Source: Arthrobacter sp. efr-133-TYG-118 (GTDB lineage Bacteria > Actinomycetota > Actinomycetes > Actinomycetales > Micrococcaceae). From it: a stretch of DNA of 64,000 nucleotides. The stretch lies in the NCBI RefSeq assembly GCF_030209755.1, contig NZ_JARVRH010000002.1, positions 124,001 through 188,000 on the forward strand, given 5' to 3'. Under the pieces are notes generated by a model. That model had not been told where the DNA came from, ran no database searches, and saw nothing but the letters and a program-made list of their open reading frames with translations. The translations under genes and the position numbers were made by a program. Of the stretch, positions 42,325 through 51,708 are shown in pieces (positions within the stretch are counted from its first letter, which is position 1; every line of letters begins with the position of its first letter).

Positions 42325-43290
42325 GTGACTTTGCAACGCAATGAAGCGAACGGCGACAGCTCCTCTCCGTTCGTGGAGCTGGACAGGCAGACGTGGTCCC
42401 GGCTGGCGGCACAGATGGAGCAGCCGCTTAACGAAGAGGACATCATCCGGCTTCGCGGCCTCGGTGATCCCCTGGACATGAAGGAAATCCGAGAGGTCTA
42501 CCTTCCGCTCTCCCGCTTGTTGCACCTCTATGTCCAGGCATCACAGCAGCTTCATGCAGCCACAACCACCTTCCTTGGCGAGCAGACCCAGCGCACGCCC
42601 TTCGTGATCGGCGTCGCAGGTTCGGTGGCGGTCGGCAAGTCCACTATTGCCCGCGTGCTGCGCGAGATGCTCCGCCGTTGGCCTGGCACTCCAAACGTAG
42701 AACTCATCACCACGGACGGGTTCTTGTACCCTCTCGCTGAGTTGAAACGCCGGCATTTGCTTGAACGCAAGGGCTTTCCGGAGTCCTACGACCGCCGGGC
42801 CTTGCTTCGTTTCGTGAGTGCGATCAAGGGAGGCGCCGAAGAGGTCCGCGCTCCTTGGTATTCGCACGTCACCTACGACATCGTCCCGGACAAGGAAGTG
42901 GTGGTCCGACGGCCTGACGTCCTCATCGTCGAGGGCCTCAACGTGTTGGCACCCGCCCGTCCGCGCCAGGACGGCCGGCAAGGCTTGGCCCTGAGCGACT
43001 TCTTTGATTTCTCCATTTACGTTGACGCCAAGACGTCGTACATCGAAGACTGGTACGTGGACCGTTTCCGCAAGCTTCGAACCACGGCGTTCGCCCAGCC
43101 CGAATCCTACTTCCACCGTTACGCGACGCTCTCCGACGCCGAGGCGGAAGCCACCGCACGCGGCATTTGGAAGCGCATCAACGAGCCCAACCTTGAGGAG
43201 AACGTGCTCCCTACCCGCGGCCGGGCGCAACTTGTCCTCACCAAGGATGCGGACCATTCCATCCGCCGCATGCTGCTCCGAAAGGTCTAG
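42325..43290 (+). CDS. coaA: Type I pantothenate kinase
   Basis: Phosphorylates pantothenate, first step to CoA. P-loop [12 protein letters not shown] (96-107), [10 protein letters not shown], and the conserved [17 protein letters not shown] at 42325 gives 321 residues, the normal size; the upstream open frame from 42175 would run into the divergent glmS promoter region. No strong Shine-Dalgarno sequence. Confidence 0.94.
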   Translation: MTLQRNEANGDSSSPFVELDRQTWSRLAAQMEQPLNEEDIIRLRGLGDPLDMKEIREVYLPLSRLLHLYVQASQQLHAATTTFLGEQTQRTPFVIGVAGSVAVGKSTIARVLREMLRRWPGTPNVELITTDGFLYPLAELKRRHLLERKGFPESYDRRALLRFVSAIKGGAEEVRAPWYSHVTYDIVPDKEVVVRRPDVLIVEGLNVLAPARPRQDGRQGLALSDFFDFSIYVDAKTSYIEDWYVDRFRKLRTTAFAQPESYFHRYATLSDAEAEATARGIWKRINEPNLEENVLPTRGRAQLVLTKDADHSIRRMLLRKV

Positions 43291-43295
43291 CACGG

Positions 43296-44156
43296 ATGTG
43301 CTACAACTGCGGCCCCAGCCGAAGGTCCTTCACGACGCTACTTGCCGCAGGTGCGGGAATGGCTGCCTTGGCGTCCTGCAGCCCCGATACCCGGGTCGCC
43401 CCGCCCACGTCCGCACCGTCCCCTTCAGGTCCCCAAGCCGCAACGCCGACGCCGACAGCAGCGACCACGACGGCGGTTCCCTCCGGAGCGGCGAGCGAGC
43501 CGCCGTCGGGCGCACCGCCGTCGAAGGCTCCGCCCTCAGGGGTGCTGTCCCAACAGTTTTCCCTGAGCGATCCCGCGAGCCAGTGGGTCATCGTCAACAA
43601 GCACCGGCCCCTGACTCCCTTGCAGTTTGTCCCTGCCGACTTGGCACAACCCCGCGTGCAACTCGCAGTCAGCGGAGAGGCGTCCCTGCTCAACAGCACC
43701 ACCGCCGGAGCAGCAGAAAAGCTCTTTGCGGCAGCCGCCTCGGCCGGCGCGACCATGACCTTGGCCTCCGGATACCGTTCCTTTCAGACCCAAACCGCCA
43801 CGTACAACGGCTACGTGAGTACCCGCGGCCAAGCCTCGGCGGACACGGCATCCGCCCGTCCCGGCTTCTCGGAGCACCAGACTGGATGGGCATTCGATAT
43901 CGGCGACGGCGGCGGGGCGTGCAGCTTCGAGCCCTGCTTCGCTGATCAGCCGGCCGCCGTTTGGGCCAAGGCGAACGCGTACAAGTACGGATTTGTTGTC
44001 AGGTACCCGTGGATGCTCAATGAAATCACCGGCTATTACTACGAGCCGTGGCATTTGCGGTTTATCGGGGTTGAGGCTGCAACGGATATGGCCAACCGGG
44101 GCATCGGCACCCTCGAGGAGTACTTTGGGCTCGAAGCGGCGCCGGGCTACCCCTAG
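43296..44156 (+). CDS. Tat-exported lipoprotein, VanY/M15B D,D-carboxypeptidase
   Basis: A 286-residue protein. The N-terminus carries a twin-arginine motif (SRRSF) and a lipobox (LASC, Cys28), followed by a Pro/Ser/Ala-rich linker to about residue 85. The catalytic domain has the M15B zinc motifs: ASGYRSFQTQ, SEHQTGWAFDIG and EPWHLRFIG. It would trim terminal D-Ala from peptidoglycan stems. It begins five bases after coaA, so the two are cotranscribed. Confidence 0.9.
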   Translation: MCYNCGPSRRSFTTLLAAGAGMAALASCSPDTRVAPPTSAPSPSGPQAATPTPTAATTTAVPSGAASEPPSGAPPSKAPPSGVLSQQFSLSDPASQWVIVNKHRPLTPLQFVPADLAQPRVQLAVSGEASLLNSTTAGAAEKLFAAAASAGATMTLASGYRSFQTQTATYNGYVSTRGQASADTASARPGFSEHQTGWAFDIGDGGGACSFEPCFADQPAAVWAKANAYKYGFVVRYPWMLNEITGYYYEPWHLRFIGVEAATDMANRGIGTLEEYFGLEAAPGYP

Positions 44157-44204
44157 CGGTTGATTAACCATCAACAGGGTCCATCGGTAAGCATTCGAAA
44201 TAAC

Positions 44205-44252
44205 TGTGGCCCGCCTCCTCACGGAGACGGGCCACAATTGTTTTGTCTTTTT
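44205..44252 (+). terminator. Intrinsic terminator of coaA-vanY
   Basis: A 13-bp stem with one mismatch (44205-44218 with 44223-44236), four-base loop, then a T-rich run to 44252. It lies between convergent vanY and glmM. Confidence 0.9.
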
Positions 44253-44266
44253 GGCTGTGTTCTGGC

Positions 44267-45631
44267 CTAGAGCGCCAGTTCGCGTGGAATAGCGAGGCGG
44301 TCTTCGACGACGCCGGCCAGTTCAGTGCATATGCGGGTGGCGGTTTCCATGTCCGCGGCCTCCACCATCACGCGCACCAGCGCTTCGGTGCCCGATGGCC
44401 GCAGAAGCACCCGGCCGGTGTCACCCAGTTCGAGTTCGGCGGCAGCCACCGCAGCGGCGACGCCTTCATCCGTGGCGGCGCGCGATTTGTCCACGCCCTT
44501 CACGTTGATCATGAGCTGCGGCAGCTTGGTCATGGCGCGGGCAAGGTCTTGGAGGGTTCGACCGGTTCCGGCCACCTGGGCGGCAATCTGCAGACCGGTC
44601 AGGACGCCGTCGCCAGTAGTGGCGTAATCGGAGAAGATCACGTGGCCCGACTGCTCTCCCCCAAGACTGAAGCCGCCTTCGCGCATTGCCTCCAGGACGT
44701 ACCGGTCCCCCACCGCGGTCTCACGGAGGGTGATTCCCGCTTCACGCAATGCGATCTTGAGTCCGAGGTTGCTCATCACGGTGGCTACCAGGACGTCGTC
44801 CTTCAGTTTTCCGGACTTCTTCAGCGCGAGGGCCAGAATCGCCATGATCTGGTCACCGTCAACTTCGTTGCCTTCGTGGTCCACGGCCAGGCAGCGGTCG
44901 GCGTCGCCGTCGTGCGCTATGCCGAAGTCCGCACCGTGCTTGACGACAGCTTCCTTGAGCTGGCCAAGGTGGGTGGAACCGACGCCGTCGTTGATGTTCA
45001 GACCGTCGGGTTCCGCACCAATCACCACAACTTCGGCGCCGGCGCTGGCGAAGACCTGGGGGGAACAGCCACTGGCCGCACCGTGGGCGCAGTCCAGCAC
45101 AACCTTGAGACCTTCGAGTCGGTGGGGCAGAGTGCCGAGCAGGTGGACGATGTAGCGATCCTCGGCGTCCGAGAAGCGCTGGATGCGGCCGACGTCGCCG
45201 GCCACAGGGCGTGAAGGTTCCTTGCCGAGTTGGGCCTCGATTGCGTCCTCAACCTCGTCCGGGAGCTTCTGGCCGCCGCGGGCAAAAAACTTGATGCCGT
45301 TGTCCGGTGCAGGGTTGTGCGAGGCGGAGATCATGACGCCGAAATCGGCATCGAGGTCGGCTATGAGATAGGCCGCTGCGGGCGTCGGCAGGACACCGGC
45401 GTCGTACACGTCGATGCCGGAGCTGGAAAGTCCGGCTTCCACCGCCGCAGCGATAAACTCGCCGCTGGCGCGGGGATCCCGGGCGACCACGGCGCGGGGC
45501 CGCTTTCCGTCGGCTGCACGTTCGTGGCCAAGGACCACCGCAGCTGCTTGGGCCAACTGAAGAGCGAGCTCCGCGGTGAGCAATCCATTGGCGAGACCAC
45601 GCACGCCATCTGTTCCAAATAATCTAGCCAT
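44267..45631 (-). CDS. glmM: Phosphoglucosamine mutase
   Basis: Interconverts glucosamine-6- and -1-phosphate on the UDP-GlcNAc route. 454 residues from the ATG at 45631 ([12 protein letters not shown]), phospho-serine in ISASHNP (Ser104), metal loop DGDADR, and the sugar loop GGEQSGH. The upstream start at 45691 is rejected because the family begins at RLFGTDG. Confidence 0.96.
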   Translation of the reverse strand: MARLFGTDGVRGLANGLLTAELALQLAQAAAVVLGHERAADGKRPRAVVARDPRASGEFIAAAVEAGLSSSGIDVYDAGVLPTPAAAYLIADLDADFGVMISASHNPAPDNGIKFFARGGQKLPDEVEDAIEAQLGKEPSRPVAGDVGRIQRFSDAEDRYIVHLLGTLPHRLEGLKVVLDCAHGAASGCSPQVFASAGAEVVVIGAEPDGLNINDGVGSTHLGQLKEAVVKHGADFGIAHDGDADRCLAVDHEGNEVDGDQIMAILALALKKSGKLKDDVLVATVMSNLGLKIALREAGITLRETAVGDRYVLEAMREGGFSLGGEQSGHVIFSDYATTGDGVLTGLQIAAQVAGTGRTLQDLARAMTKLPQLMINVKGVDKSRAATDEGVAAAVAAAELELGDTGRVLLRPSGTEALVRVMVEAADMETATRICTELAGVVEDRLAIPRELAL

Positions 45632-45729
45632 CGCGTCCCAGTCTAGACGACGGGGGTAGGGGTGGAGGAAAGGGTGCCGCAGGGCCTGCACATACCCCTT
45701 CAGCCGCGCGACCGCAAGAGTGGAACTAC

Positions 45730-45758
45730 TTGACTTGCGTTTTCCGCTCCACTCTAGT
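45730..45758 (+). promoter_or_regulatory. Putative promoter of the glycosyltransferase pair
   Basis: TTGACT (45730-45735), a 17-base spacer and TCTAGT (45753-45758), 33 bases before the first ATG. Confidence 0.5.
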
Positions 45759-45790
45759 AATGGCCCTTAACAAGTATCTACGATTACCGC

Positions 45791-47020
45791 ATGACACCTA
45801 GCTCTGGGGGCTTGGCGCTCGAAATAATCGTCCCCGTTTTCAACGAGTCCGCCATACTCGAAAGAAGCATTTACCGGCTTGCCGACTACCTTTCTCGGGA
45901 ATTGTTGTATAGCTGGAAAATCACGATTGCCGACAACGCGAGCACGGACGCGACCGGCGCCATTTCGCGAAAGCTCGCTGACGAGGTTCCAAATGTCAGC
46001 TATCGGCGCCTCGAGACTAAAGGGCGAGGGTTCGCGCTCCGCGACGCCTGGACATCGTCAGAAGCCAAAGTTCTGGCATATGTAGACGTAGACCTCTCGA
46101 CCGATTTGGCGGCTTTGCCGCCGCTCATCGCCCCCCTGCTTTCCGGACACTCGGACGTCAGCATCGGCACCCGGCTTGGCCGCACCTCCAGGGTAGTCAG
46201 GGGTCCGAAACGGGAATTCATCTCCCGGAGCTACAACCTTATTCTTAAACGGACCATGCAGGTACAGTTTTCCGATGCGCAGTGCGGTTTTAAGGCTGTC
46301 AGGGCGGAAGTCGCTCATCGGCTGCTTCCTTATGTGGAGGACAACTGCTGGTTCTTCGACACCGAGCTGTTGATCTTGGCGGAGCGGGCAGGGCTTCGAA
46401 TCCACGAGATTCCAGTCGACTGGATTGACGATCCAGACAGCAGGGTGGATATCCGCCAAACGGCCGTCGACGATATCAGGGGCCTCGTACGCGTCGCCGG
46501 TTCGATGATGAAGGGAAATATCCCTTTGCAGGCGATATACGCGGAGCTGGGGCGAGGACCTATCGCCGCGCCAACGCGTCCGAGTTTCTTCGGCCAAGTG
46601 ATACGTTTTGGAATCGTCGGCGCGTTCTCCACTCTCGCTTTTGCTTTGCTGTATCTGCTATTCCAGGGCCCGTTTGGGCCACAGCAGGGAAACTTCCTGG
46701 CCTTATTAATCACGGCCATCGCGAACACGGCTGCCAACCGTCGCTTCACCTTCAGGATCCATGGCCCCGAGCGGCAGTTCACACAACAGTTTCAAGGCCT
46801 TGTGGTTTTCTTGGTCGCCTGGGGCATCACTTCTTCCTCCCTTCTACTGCTACATGCCATTCACCCGGACGCATCGCCCAGTACTGAGCTGTTTGTCCTG
46901 ACCTGCGCAAACATCTTCGCCACTCTGGTGCGCTTCGTCTTGCTCCGTATCTGGGTCTTCCGGGTACGGCGGACGGAGGAACGCCGCGGCGTGGCCACCA
47001 TCAAGCAGCTGGCAATGTGA
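45791..47020 (+). CDS. GT2 glycosyltransferase fused to a GtrA-like membrane domain
   Basis: A 409-residue protein. Residues 10-245 are a DPM1-like GT2 domain (IIVPVFNESAILE, ADNASTDAT, YVDVDLSTD, CGFKAVRAEVAHRLLP). Residues about 270-395 are a four-helix GtrA domain (FGQVIRFGIVGAFSTL and TAIANTAANRRFTF). GT2 enzymes of this type load a sugar on polyprenyl phosphate, and GtrA-type domains are linked to its flipping. The next gene overlaps by four bases (GTGA) and is a likely acceptor-side enzyme. No Shine-Dalgarno sequence is obvious. Codon use seems less GC-strict than in neighbours. Confidence 0.88.
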   Translation: MTPSSGGLALEIIVPVFNESAILERSIYRLADYLSRELLYSWKITIADNASTDATGAISRKLADEVPNVSYRRLETKGRGFALRDAWTSSEAKVLAYVDVDLSTDLAALPPLIAPLLSGHSDVSIGTRLGRTSRVVRGPKREFISRSYNLILKRTMQVQFSDAQCGFKAVRAEVAHRLLPYVEDNCWFFDTELLILAERAGLRIHEIPVDWIDDPDSRVDIRQTAVDDIRGLVRVAGSMMKGNIPLQAIYAELGRGPIAAPTRPSFFGQVIRFGIVGAFSTLAFALLYLLFQGPFGPQQGNFLALLITAIANTAANRRFTFRIHGPERQFTQQFQGLVVFLVAWGITSSSLLLLHAIHPDASPSTELFVLTCANIFATLVRFVLLRIWVFRVRRTEERRGVATIKQLAM

Positions 47021-48945
47021 GCAACAAAACCAGCCGACTTCCCGGACAAGCAGCCCCGGGCGCCGTCATCGGAGGCCGTTCCCAGGTCATTCGGAAGTGG
47101 TTTCGTGGGAATCCCCTGAGTCCGGCCTGGCAGCGGCCGGCTCTACTGAGCCTTCTTGCTTTGGCGTCACTCCTATATATGTGGGGACTCGACCAAAACG
47201 GTTGGGCAAACTCTTACTACTCTGCCGCCGCCATGGCCGGTTCGGAAGATTGGACTGCATTCTTCTACGGTTCCTCGGACCCGGGAAATGCAATAACCGT
47301 TGACAAGCCTCCACTGTCACTGTGGATCATGTCCCTCTCCGTGCGGATTTTCGGCCTCAACTCATGGAGCATCCTCCTGCCACAAGCTCTGATGGGAGTA
47401 CTCAGCGTCTATTTGCTGTATCGGATGGTGACGAAGCGGACCGACCCGGCAACTGGTTTGCTTGCGGGGCTCTTCTTTGCGGTTACCCCCGTGGCGACTG
47501 TGATGTTCAGGTACAACAACCCGGATGCGCTGCTGACCCTGCTCATGATCGGGGCCGCCTTCGCGACCCTCGAGTCAATCGACCAGGGGAAGCTGCGCTG
47601 GCTGCTCGTCGCGGGAGCCCTGGTCGGCGCCGGGTTCCTCACGAAGCAGCTACAGGTTGCCCTGATCCTGCCGGCGATCGCACTGGCATACGTTGTTTTC
47701 GCCCGATTGCCTGTGTATCGCAGATTGGTCCATCTAGGGACCGGGTTGATCGCCGCCGTGGTCGCATCGGGCTGGTGGTTCATCATCGCGCAGACGGCCG
47801 ATCCTGCCCGGAGGCCTTTCATAGGCGGTTCCCGATCCAACAATATCTGGGAGTTAACGCTGGGATACAACGGGCTGGATCGGCTGACCGGCGAGGATGC
47901 CAGTCACACGCTATCTAGCCCTAGTGCGGATCTCTACCAGAAGCTTGACCCGGGGATCACTCGCTTCCTACAACCGCAGTTCTCGGCCCAGTTCGCGTGG
48001 TTTCTCCCGCTCGCGATTGCTGGAGTCGGTATCACCATATGGTTCGTTATTCGTCGACATGGCACGTCACAACAGCGCTCTTTTTTGGTCCTCTGCGCCG
48101 CGTGGTTTGTTTGTTCGGCCACGGTTCTGGCCATGATGACAGGCATCGTCCATCCCTATTACGCGATCTCAACCGTACCGTCGCTCAGTTGCCTTGCCGC
48201 GTTGACGGCAACCCATCTTGCGCGCCGCTTAGCAAGCGGATTAGTCCGCCTGGCGTCTGGTCTCGTGTTGGCTACCTGCCTGATCCTGGGGTTCATTACG
48301 GTATCCCGGTCCGTCTCGGAGTTCCCTTGGGTGCCCCCGGTTTTGTTGGCCGCAGGAAGCTTGGCAGTCGCCATCGCGTTGCTTCCACCCGTCAAAAGGC
48401 AACGTCAAACGGTACCCGTTCTATTAATAGGAGCCTCAATTTTGTTGGGTCCCACGATCTGGTCCGTAAACACGGTACTGAGTCCGCACGTCGGAGCAGG
48501 TGTTGTCGCCGGACCCAGCACCTTGGGCATTCGATCAGATCATCCTGATCGAACTCAACTGCCGCCGGGGACGCCCCCGACCTTCACCGCGGTCATGTTC
48601 GGCGACGTGCCGTCCCCAAAAGTCCTTGAGAGGATCACGGCGAGCCCTCCCTCCGTGCGATGGGCGGCTGCCGTTGTTGGCTCGGAGACCGCCGCCAACT
48701 ATCAACTGGACAGCTCCAGGGCGATCCTGGCAGTGGGTGGTTTCGACGGCACAGATCCCTTCCCGACGCTGGAACAATTCCAGACGATGGCCCGCCAAGG
48801 TAGTGTCGGATTGTTTGTGATCCAGAACCTTCCACCTCTGACAGTTGAGGGGAGAGGGGAATCTGCGCGCATTGTTCAATGGGTCGAGAACAACTTCCAG
48901 CCTGAGATGATCGACGGAGCGTCCATCTACCGCCTCACCCAATAG
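47017..48945 (+). CDS. GT39/ArnT-like membrane glycosyltransferase
   Basis: A 642-residue polytopic protein with about 12 membrane helices. The first luminal loop carries NGWANSYYSAAAMAGS and PGNAITVDKPPLSLW, matching the PMT_2/ArnT fold that uses polyprenyl-phosphate sugars, followed by a soluble C-terminal domain from about residue 490. It would transfer the sugar made by the upstream GT2-GtrA protein to a cell-surface acceptor; the sugar and acceptor are unknown. The GTG start overlaps the upstream stop. Confidence 0.87.
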   Translation: MSNKTSRLPGQAAPGAVIGGRSQVIRKWFRGNPLSPAWQRPALLSLLALASLLYMWGLDQNGWANSYYSAAAMAGSEDWTAFFYGSSDPGNAITVDKPPLSLWIMSLSVRIFGLNSWSILLPQALMGVLSVYLLYRMVTKRTDPATGLLAGLFFAVTPVATVMFRYNNPDALLTLLMIGAAFATLESIDQGKLRWLLVAGALVGAGFLTKQLQVALILPAIALAYVVFARLPVYRRLVHLGTGLIAAVVASGWWFIIAQTADPARRPFIGGSRSNNIWELTLGYNGLDRLTGEDASHTLSSPSADLYQKLDPGITRFLQPQFSAQFAWFLPLAIAGVGITIWFVIRRHGTSQQRSFLVLCAAWFVCSATVLAMMTGIVHPYYAISTVPSLSCLAALTATHLARRLASGLVRLASGLVLATCLILGFITVSRSVSEFPWVPPVLLAAGSLAVAIALLPPVKRQRQTVPVLLIGASILLGPTIWSVNTVLSPHVGAGVVAGPSTLGIRSDHPDRTQLPPGTPPTFTAVMFGDVPSPKVLERITASPPSVRWAAAVVGSETAANYQLDSSRAILAVGGFDGTDPFPTLEQFQTMARQGSVGLFVIQNLPPLTVEGRGESARIVQWVENNFQPEMIDGASIYRLTQ

Positions 48946-48975
48946 TTCGAGCCTACGCCTCTCCATCTACGCAAG

Positions 48976-49011
48976 AGAGGCCCGCCCCGCCAAACGGCGG
49001 AACGGGCCTCT
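48976..49011. terminator. Bidirectional terminator between GT39 and rpsI
   Basis: An outer 9-bp stem (48976-48984 with 49003-49011) and an inner 5-bp stem (CCGCC with GGCGG) with short internal bulges, in a 96-base convergent gap. Confidence 0.75.
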
Positions 49012-49041
49012 ACGGAGCGCTGGAAGCGCCCAAAAGCGGTT

Positions 49042-49551
49042 TTAGCGCTTGGAGTACTGCTGAGCCTTGCGTGCCTTCTTGAGACCAGCCTTCTTACGCT
49101 CGATGACGCGGGCGTCACGACGCAGGAAGCCGGCCTTCTTCAGGGTGGCGCGGTTGTTCTCGGTGTCGATCTCGTTCAGTGAACGGGCGATACCGAGACG
49201 CAGTGCGCCGGCCTGACCGGAAATGCCGCCGCCGTGGATTCGTGCGAAGACGTCGTAGGCGCCGTCAAGATCGAGGATCTTGAAGGGCTCGTTGACGTCC
49301 TGCTGGTGCAGCTTGTTCGGGAAGTAGTTGGCCAGCTCCCGGCCGTTGATGATCCACTTGCCGGTACCGGGCACGATGCGAACACGTGCAACGGCTTCTT
49401 TACGACGGCCAACTGCTGCGCCGGAAACGGTCAGTGCCGGGCGCTCCTTCTTCGGCGCTTCTGCTTCCGCAGGACCGCTCTCCGAGGTGTAGCTGGTCAG
49501 GTTTTCCTCAGCCACAACGGCCTCGGTGGTCAGTTCTTCGTTCTGAGCCAC
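49042..49551 (-). CDS. rpsI: 30S ribosomal protein S9
   Basis: A 169-residue uS9 with the conserved [15 protein letters not shown] start, [19 protein letters not shown], and the C-terminal QYSKR that reaches the P-site. A 45-residue acidic N-terminal extension precedes the fold. 36 bases after rplM. Confidence 0.97.
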   Translation of the reverse strand: MAQNEELTTEAVVAEENLTSYTSESGPAEAEAPKKERPALTVSGAAVGRRKEAVARVRIVPGTGKWIINGRELANYFPNKLHQQDVNEPFKILDLDGAYDVFARIHGGGISGQAGALRLGIARSLNEIDTENNRATLKKAGFLRRDARVIERKKAGLKKARKAQQYSKR

Positions 49552-49587
49552 GATTCTCCTTGATTAAAAGTTGTTTGGTGGCCAGGA

Positions 49588-50031
49588 CTACTGGGCGACC
49601 TGGGTGATTTCGAAAGTCTTGGGCTGCTGGGCTGCGTGGGGGTGCTCTGCACCACGGTAAACCTTGAGCTTGCCCAGCTGCTGCGCAGCGAGGGAGTTCT
49701 TCGGGAGCATGCCCTTGATGGCCTTCTCCACAGCGCGGACCGGGTTGGATTCCAGCAGTTCCGCGTAGTTGACGGAGGTCAGGCCGCCCGGGTAGCCGGA
49801 GTGGCGGTATGCGCGCTTCTGCTCCAGCTTGGCGCCGGTCAGAGCGACCTTTTCAGCGTTGATGATGATGACGAAGTCGCCCATGTCCATGTGGGACGCA
49901 AAGGTCGGCTTGTGCTTTCCGCGCAGCAGTGTTGCGGTCTGGCTGGCAAGACGACCAAGGACAACGTCGGTGGCATCGATGACGTGCCACTGGCGGTTGA
50001 TATCGCCGGGCTTCGGGGTGTACGTACGCAC
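49588..50031 (-). CDS. rplM: 50S ribosomal protein L13
   Basis: A 147-residue uL13 with [34 protein letters not shown] and [13 protein letters not shown]. The start is GTG. rplM-rpsI is the standard pair. Its 5' leader holds a short inverted repeat (about 50076-50094) of unknown role. Confidence 0.97.
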   Translation of the reverse strand: MRTYTPKPGDINRQWHVIDATDVVLGRLASQTATLLRGKHKPTFASHMDMGDFVIIINAEKVALTGAKLEQKRAYRHSGYPGGLTSVNYAELLESNPVRAVEKAIKGMLPKNSLAAQQLGKLKVYRGAEHPHAAQQPKTFEITQVAQ

Positions 50032-50326
50032 GGTTTTGCCTCGTTCTTGTTCTGGCGTTCATGTTTTAGGCGGCACGCTTGAAGCGTGTGCCTACTAGGT
50101 ATGCGTTACCGGAGCAGAGGTGAGGGCTCTATGTACCAGTCATCCCGAAGTCCCGATATGCCTGTCGAGTTAACGATCCTGCAACTGGATCCCCAAGCGG
50201 GCATGTGTCATCGAGAAAGGACACGCACAACGACTATCAACAATAGCGGCAACGAGCGTCAGGGTCAAAATAGGCTGGCAAGCAGCGTGAGCAACTGAGG
50301 CCCACTCTGAGCTCCTAGGAGATGCC
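50032..50326. other. Intergenic region between rplM and the Tad locus
   Basis: A 295-base divergent gap. It must hold the rplM-rpsI promoter (minus) and the promoter of the prepilin peptidase gene (plus). I see a small inverted repeat near 50076-50094 and no gene; the 70-codon open frame at 50086 lacks a convincing start and resembles nothing I know. Confidence 0.6.
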
Positions 50327-50980
50327 ATGACAGCAACTGCCGCCCAGCCCTTGTTTGTGGCCGCCTTCGGGCTCCTGGGGCTGCTCACGAGCCCTTTGGC
50401 AGAGCTTCTGATAGCCAGATTCCTGCCGGGGGTTGGCGGGCTCGCCTCCCCCGCTGTCCGGATCACAACGGCGCTTGCCACCGCAGCGTTGTTTGCCCTC
50501 CTGACGCTCCGGCTCGGATTCTCCCCGATGCTCGCTGCCTACCTGCTCTTAGCGGTGATGGCAGTGCAGCTGTCACGCGTGGACCTGGTGCACCATTTGC
50601 TTCCAAACCCGCTAGTTCTGTTGCTGCTTGCCGCCGGCCTCGGTCTGTTAACTATGTCGGCTGCACTCGTTCCGGACTGGTCTGGACTGCTGCGCGCGGC
50701 TGCCGGCGCCGTCATTTTGTTCCTCGGGTACTTAATTCTCGGATTAACTTCTCCCGGAGGCCTCGGAATGGGCGATGTGAAGCTCGCGGCACCACTCGGA
50801 ATGTATTTGGGCTACTTGGGCTGGACGCAACTGTTCTACGGGGGGCTGTTGGGATTCGTGGTGGGCGGGGTGATGACGGTACTGATGTTGCGCCTGAAGC
50901 GCGGAATCAAGCCCACTGAAGTGGCTCACGGACCGGCAATGTTCGCCGCCGTAATTGGAGTGGTCCTTCTCGTCGCGTGA
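50327..50980 (+). CDS. Prepilin peptidase of the Tad system
   Basis: A 217-residue, polytopic A24-type aspartic protease (TadV/CpaA type). Both catalytic aspartates are present: Asp86 in SRVDLVHHLLPN and Asp150 in GMGDVKLAAPLG. The cytoplasmic methylase-like domain of PilD is absent, as usual in Tad systems. AGGAG precedes the ATG. It would cleave the Flp and TadE/G leaders encoded just downstream. Confidence 0.92.
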   Translation: MTATAAQPLFVAAFGLLGLLTSPLAELLIARFLPGVGGLASPAVRITTALATAALFALLTLRLGFSPMLAAYLLLAVMAVQLSRVDLVHHLLPNPLVLLLLAAGLGLLTMSAALVPDWSGLLRAAAGAVILFLGYLILGLTSPGGLGMGDVKLAAPLGMYLGYLGWTQLFYGGLLGFVVGGVMTVLMLRLKRGIKPTEVAHGPAMFAAVIGVVLLVA

Positions 50981-51251
50981 TCTCACGGCATGCCTCCCGG
51001 GTTCCCCTCAGTCCCCAAGAGTCCCATCCGTGTCAGCAGCTAGGTAGTACTTAGGCAGAAAAACCGAGTACCACGCGGGGGCTCTTCGAGTAGTCCATAG
51101 CACTCGCACTAGAAAAGACGAGTACCACTACGCATTGTTTGTTAACCCTCCCAGGGGCAATTCTTGTCCTATCGAAATCCGAACCGCCAAAAGGGATATG
51201 TACTCGGCAAGGATTCGTAGACAAATTCACTTATCTGGGAAAGGTTTTCCA
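50981..51251 (+). promoter_or_regulatory. Upstream region of the Flp pilin genes with AGTAC repeats
   Basis: 271 bases without a gene. It contains palindromic AGTACT (51046-51051), CCGAGTAC (51064-51071), the direct repeat CGAGTACCAC (51065-51074 and 51119-51128) and the inverted GTACTCGG (51200-51207). I could not assign a -10/-35 pair with confidence. Confidence 0.5.
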
Positions 51252-51446
51252 ATGTCATCTCTCATGGTTTCTGTCATCGCTTTCGTCGCCGGCGTGAAGG
51301 ATCGCATCTTGTCCTCCGAGAAGGGCGCAACAGCTGTTGAATACGGCATGCTTGTCGCCTTGATCGCCGCTGTGATCGTTACCGTAGTTGCCGCGCTTGG
51401 CGGCCAGATCAACACGGCTTTTACCAAAATCAACACGGCGCTCTGA
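51252..51446 (+). CDS. flp: Flp family type IVb pilin 1
   Basis: A 64-residue pilin: short charged leader ending SSEKG, cleavage before ATAVEYG (Glu at +5, Tyr at +6), then a single hydrophobic helix (MLVALIAAVIVTVVAAL). ATG at 51252 is chosen over an upstream frame start at 51135 because the leader then has normal length. A hairpin with T-tract follows, which may keep its transcript more abundant than the downstream genes. Confidence 0.93.
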   Translation: MSSLMVSVIAFVAGVKDRILSSEKGATAVEYGMLVALIAAVIVTVVAALGGQINTAFTKINTAL

Positions 51447-51467
51447 ATACACCCAACGATCTCCGAC

Positions 51468-51520
51468 CCGGGCCGGTCACGCCGAGGAACTCCTCAAGGC
51501 GAGGCCGGCCCGGACCTTTT
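51468..51520 (+). terminator. Hairpin with T-tract between the two pilin genes
   Basis: A 9-bp perfect GC stem (51468-51476 with 51505-51513) enclosing a smaller hairpin, then ACCTTTT. It could be a partial terminator or 3' stabiliser for the first pilin mRNA. Confidence 0.65.
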
Positions 51521-51535
51521 ACAGGGGGAAACACA

Positions 51536-51697
51536 ATGAACAAGTTTTTCCACAGGCTCCGGGTTTCTGAAACCGGAGCAACCGCAGTCGAATATGGCCT
51601 CCTCGTCGCATTGATCGCGGCAGCCATCATCGCAACCGTGGCGCTCCTTGGACCGGAAGTTCAAGCCGGATTCCAAACTGTCGTCGATAACCTCTAA
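51536..51697 (+). CDS. Flp family type IVb pilin 2
   Basis: A 53-residue second pilin with leader MNKFFHRLRVSETG, cleavage before ATAVEYG and a hydrophobic helix (LLVALIAAAIIATVALL). GGGGGA lies upstream. It differs from pilin 1 outside the core, so it may be a minor pilin or an alternative subunit. Confidence 0.92.
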   Translation: MNKFFHRLRVSETGATAVEYGLLVALIAAAIIATVALLGPEVQAGFQTVVDNL

Positions 51698-51708
51698 AGG
51701 CGCCGGCT

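Noticed and set aside
50086..50298. 70-codon frame in the rplM-Tad gap
   Set aside because: No good ribosome-binding site and no recognisable domain; it lies across the expected divergent promoter region.
51135..51251. Longer N-terminus for the first Flp pilin
   Set aside because: It would give a leader of more than 50 residues, whereas the ATG at 51252 gives a normal class III leader with its own ribosome-binding site.
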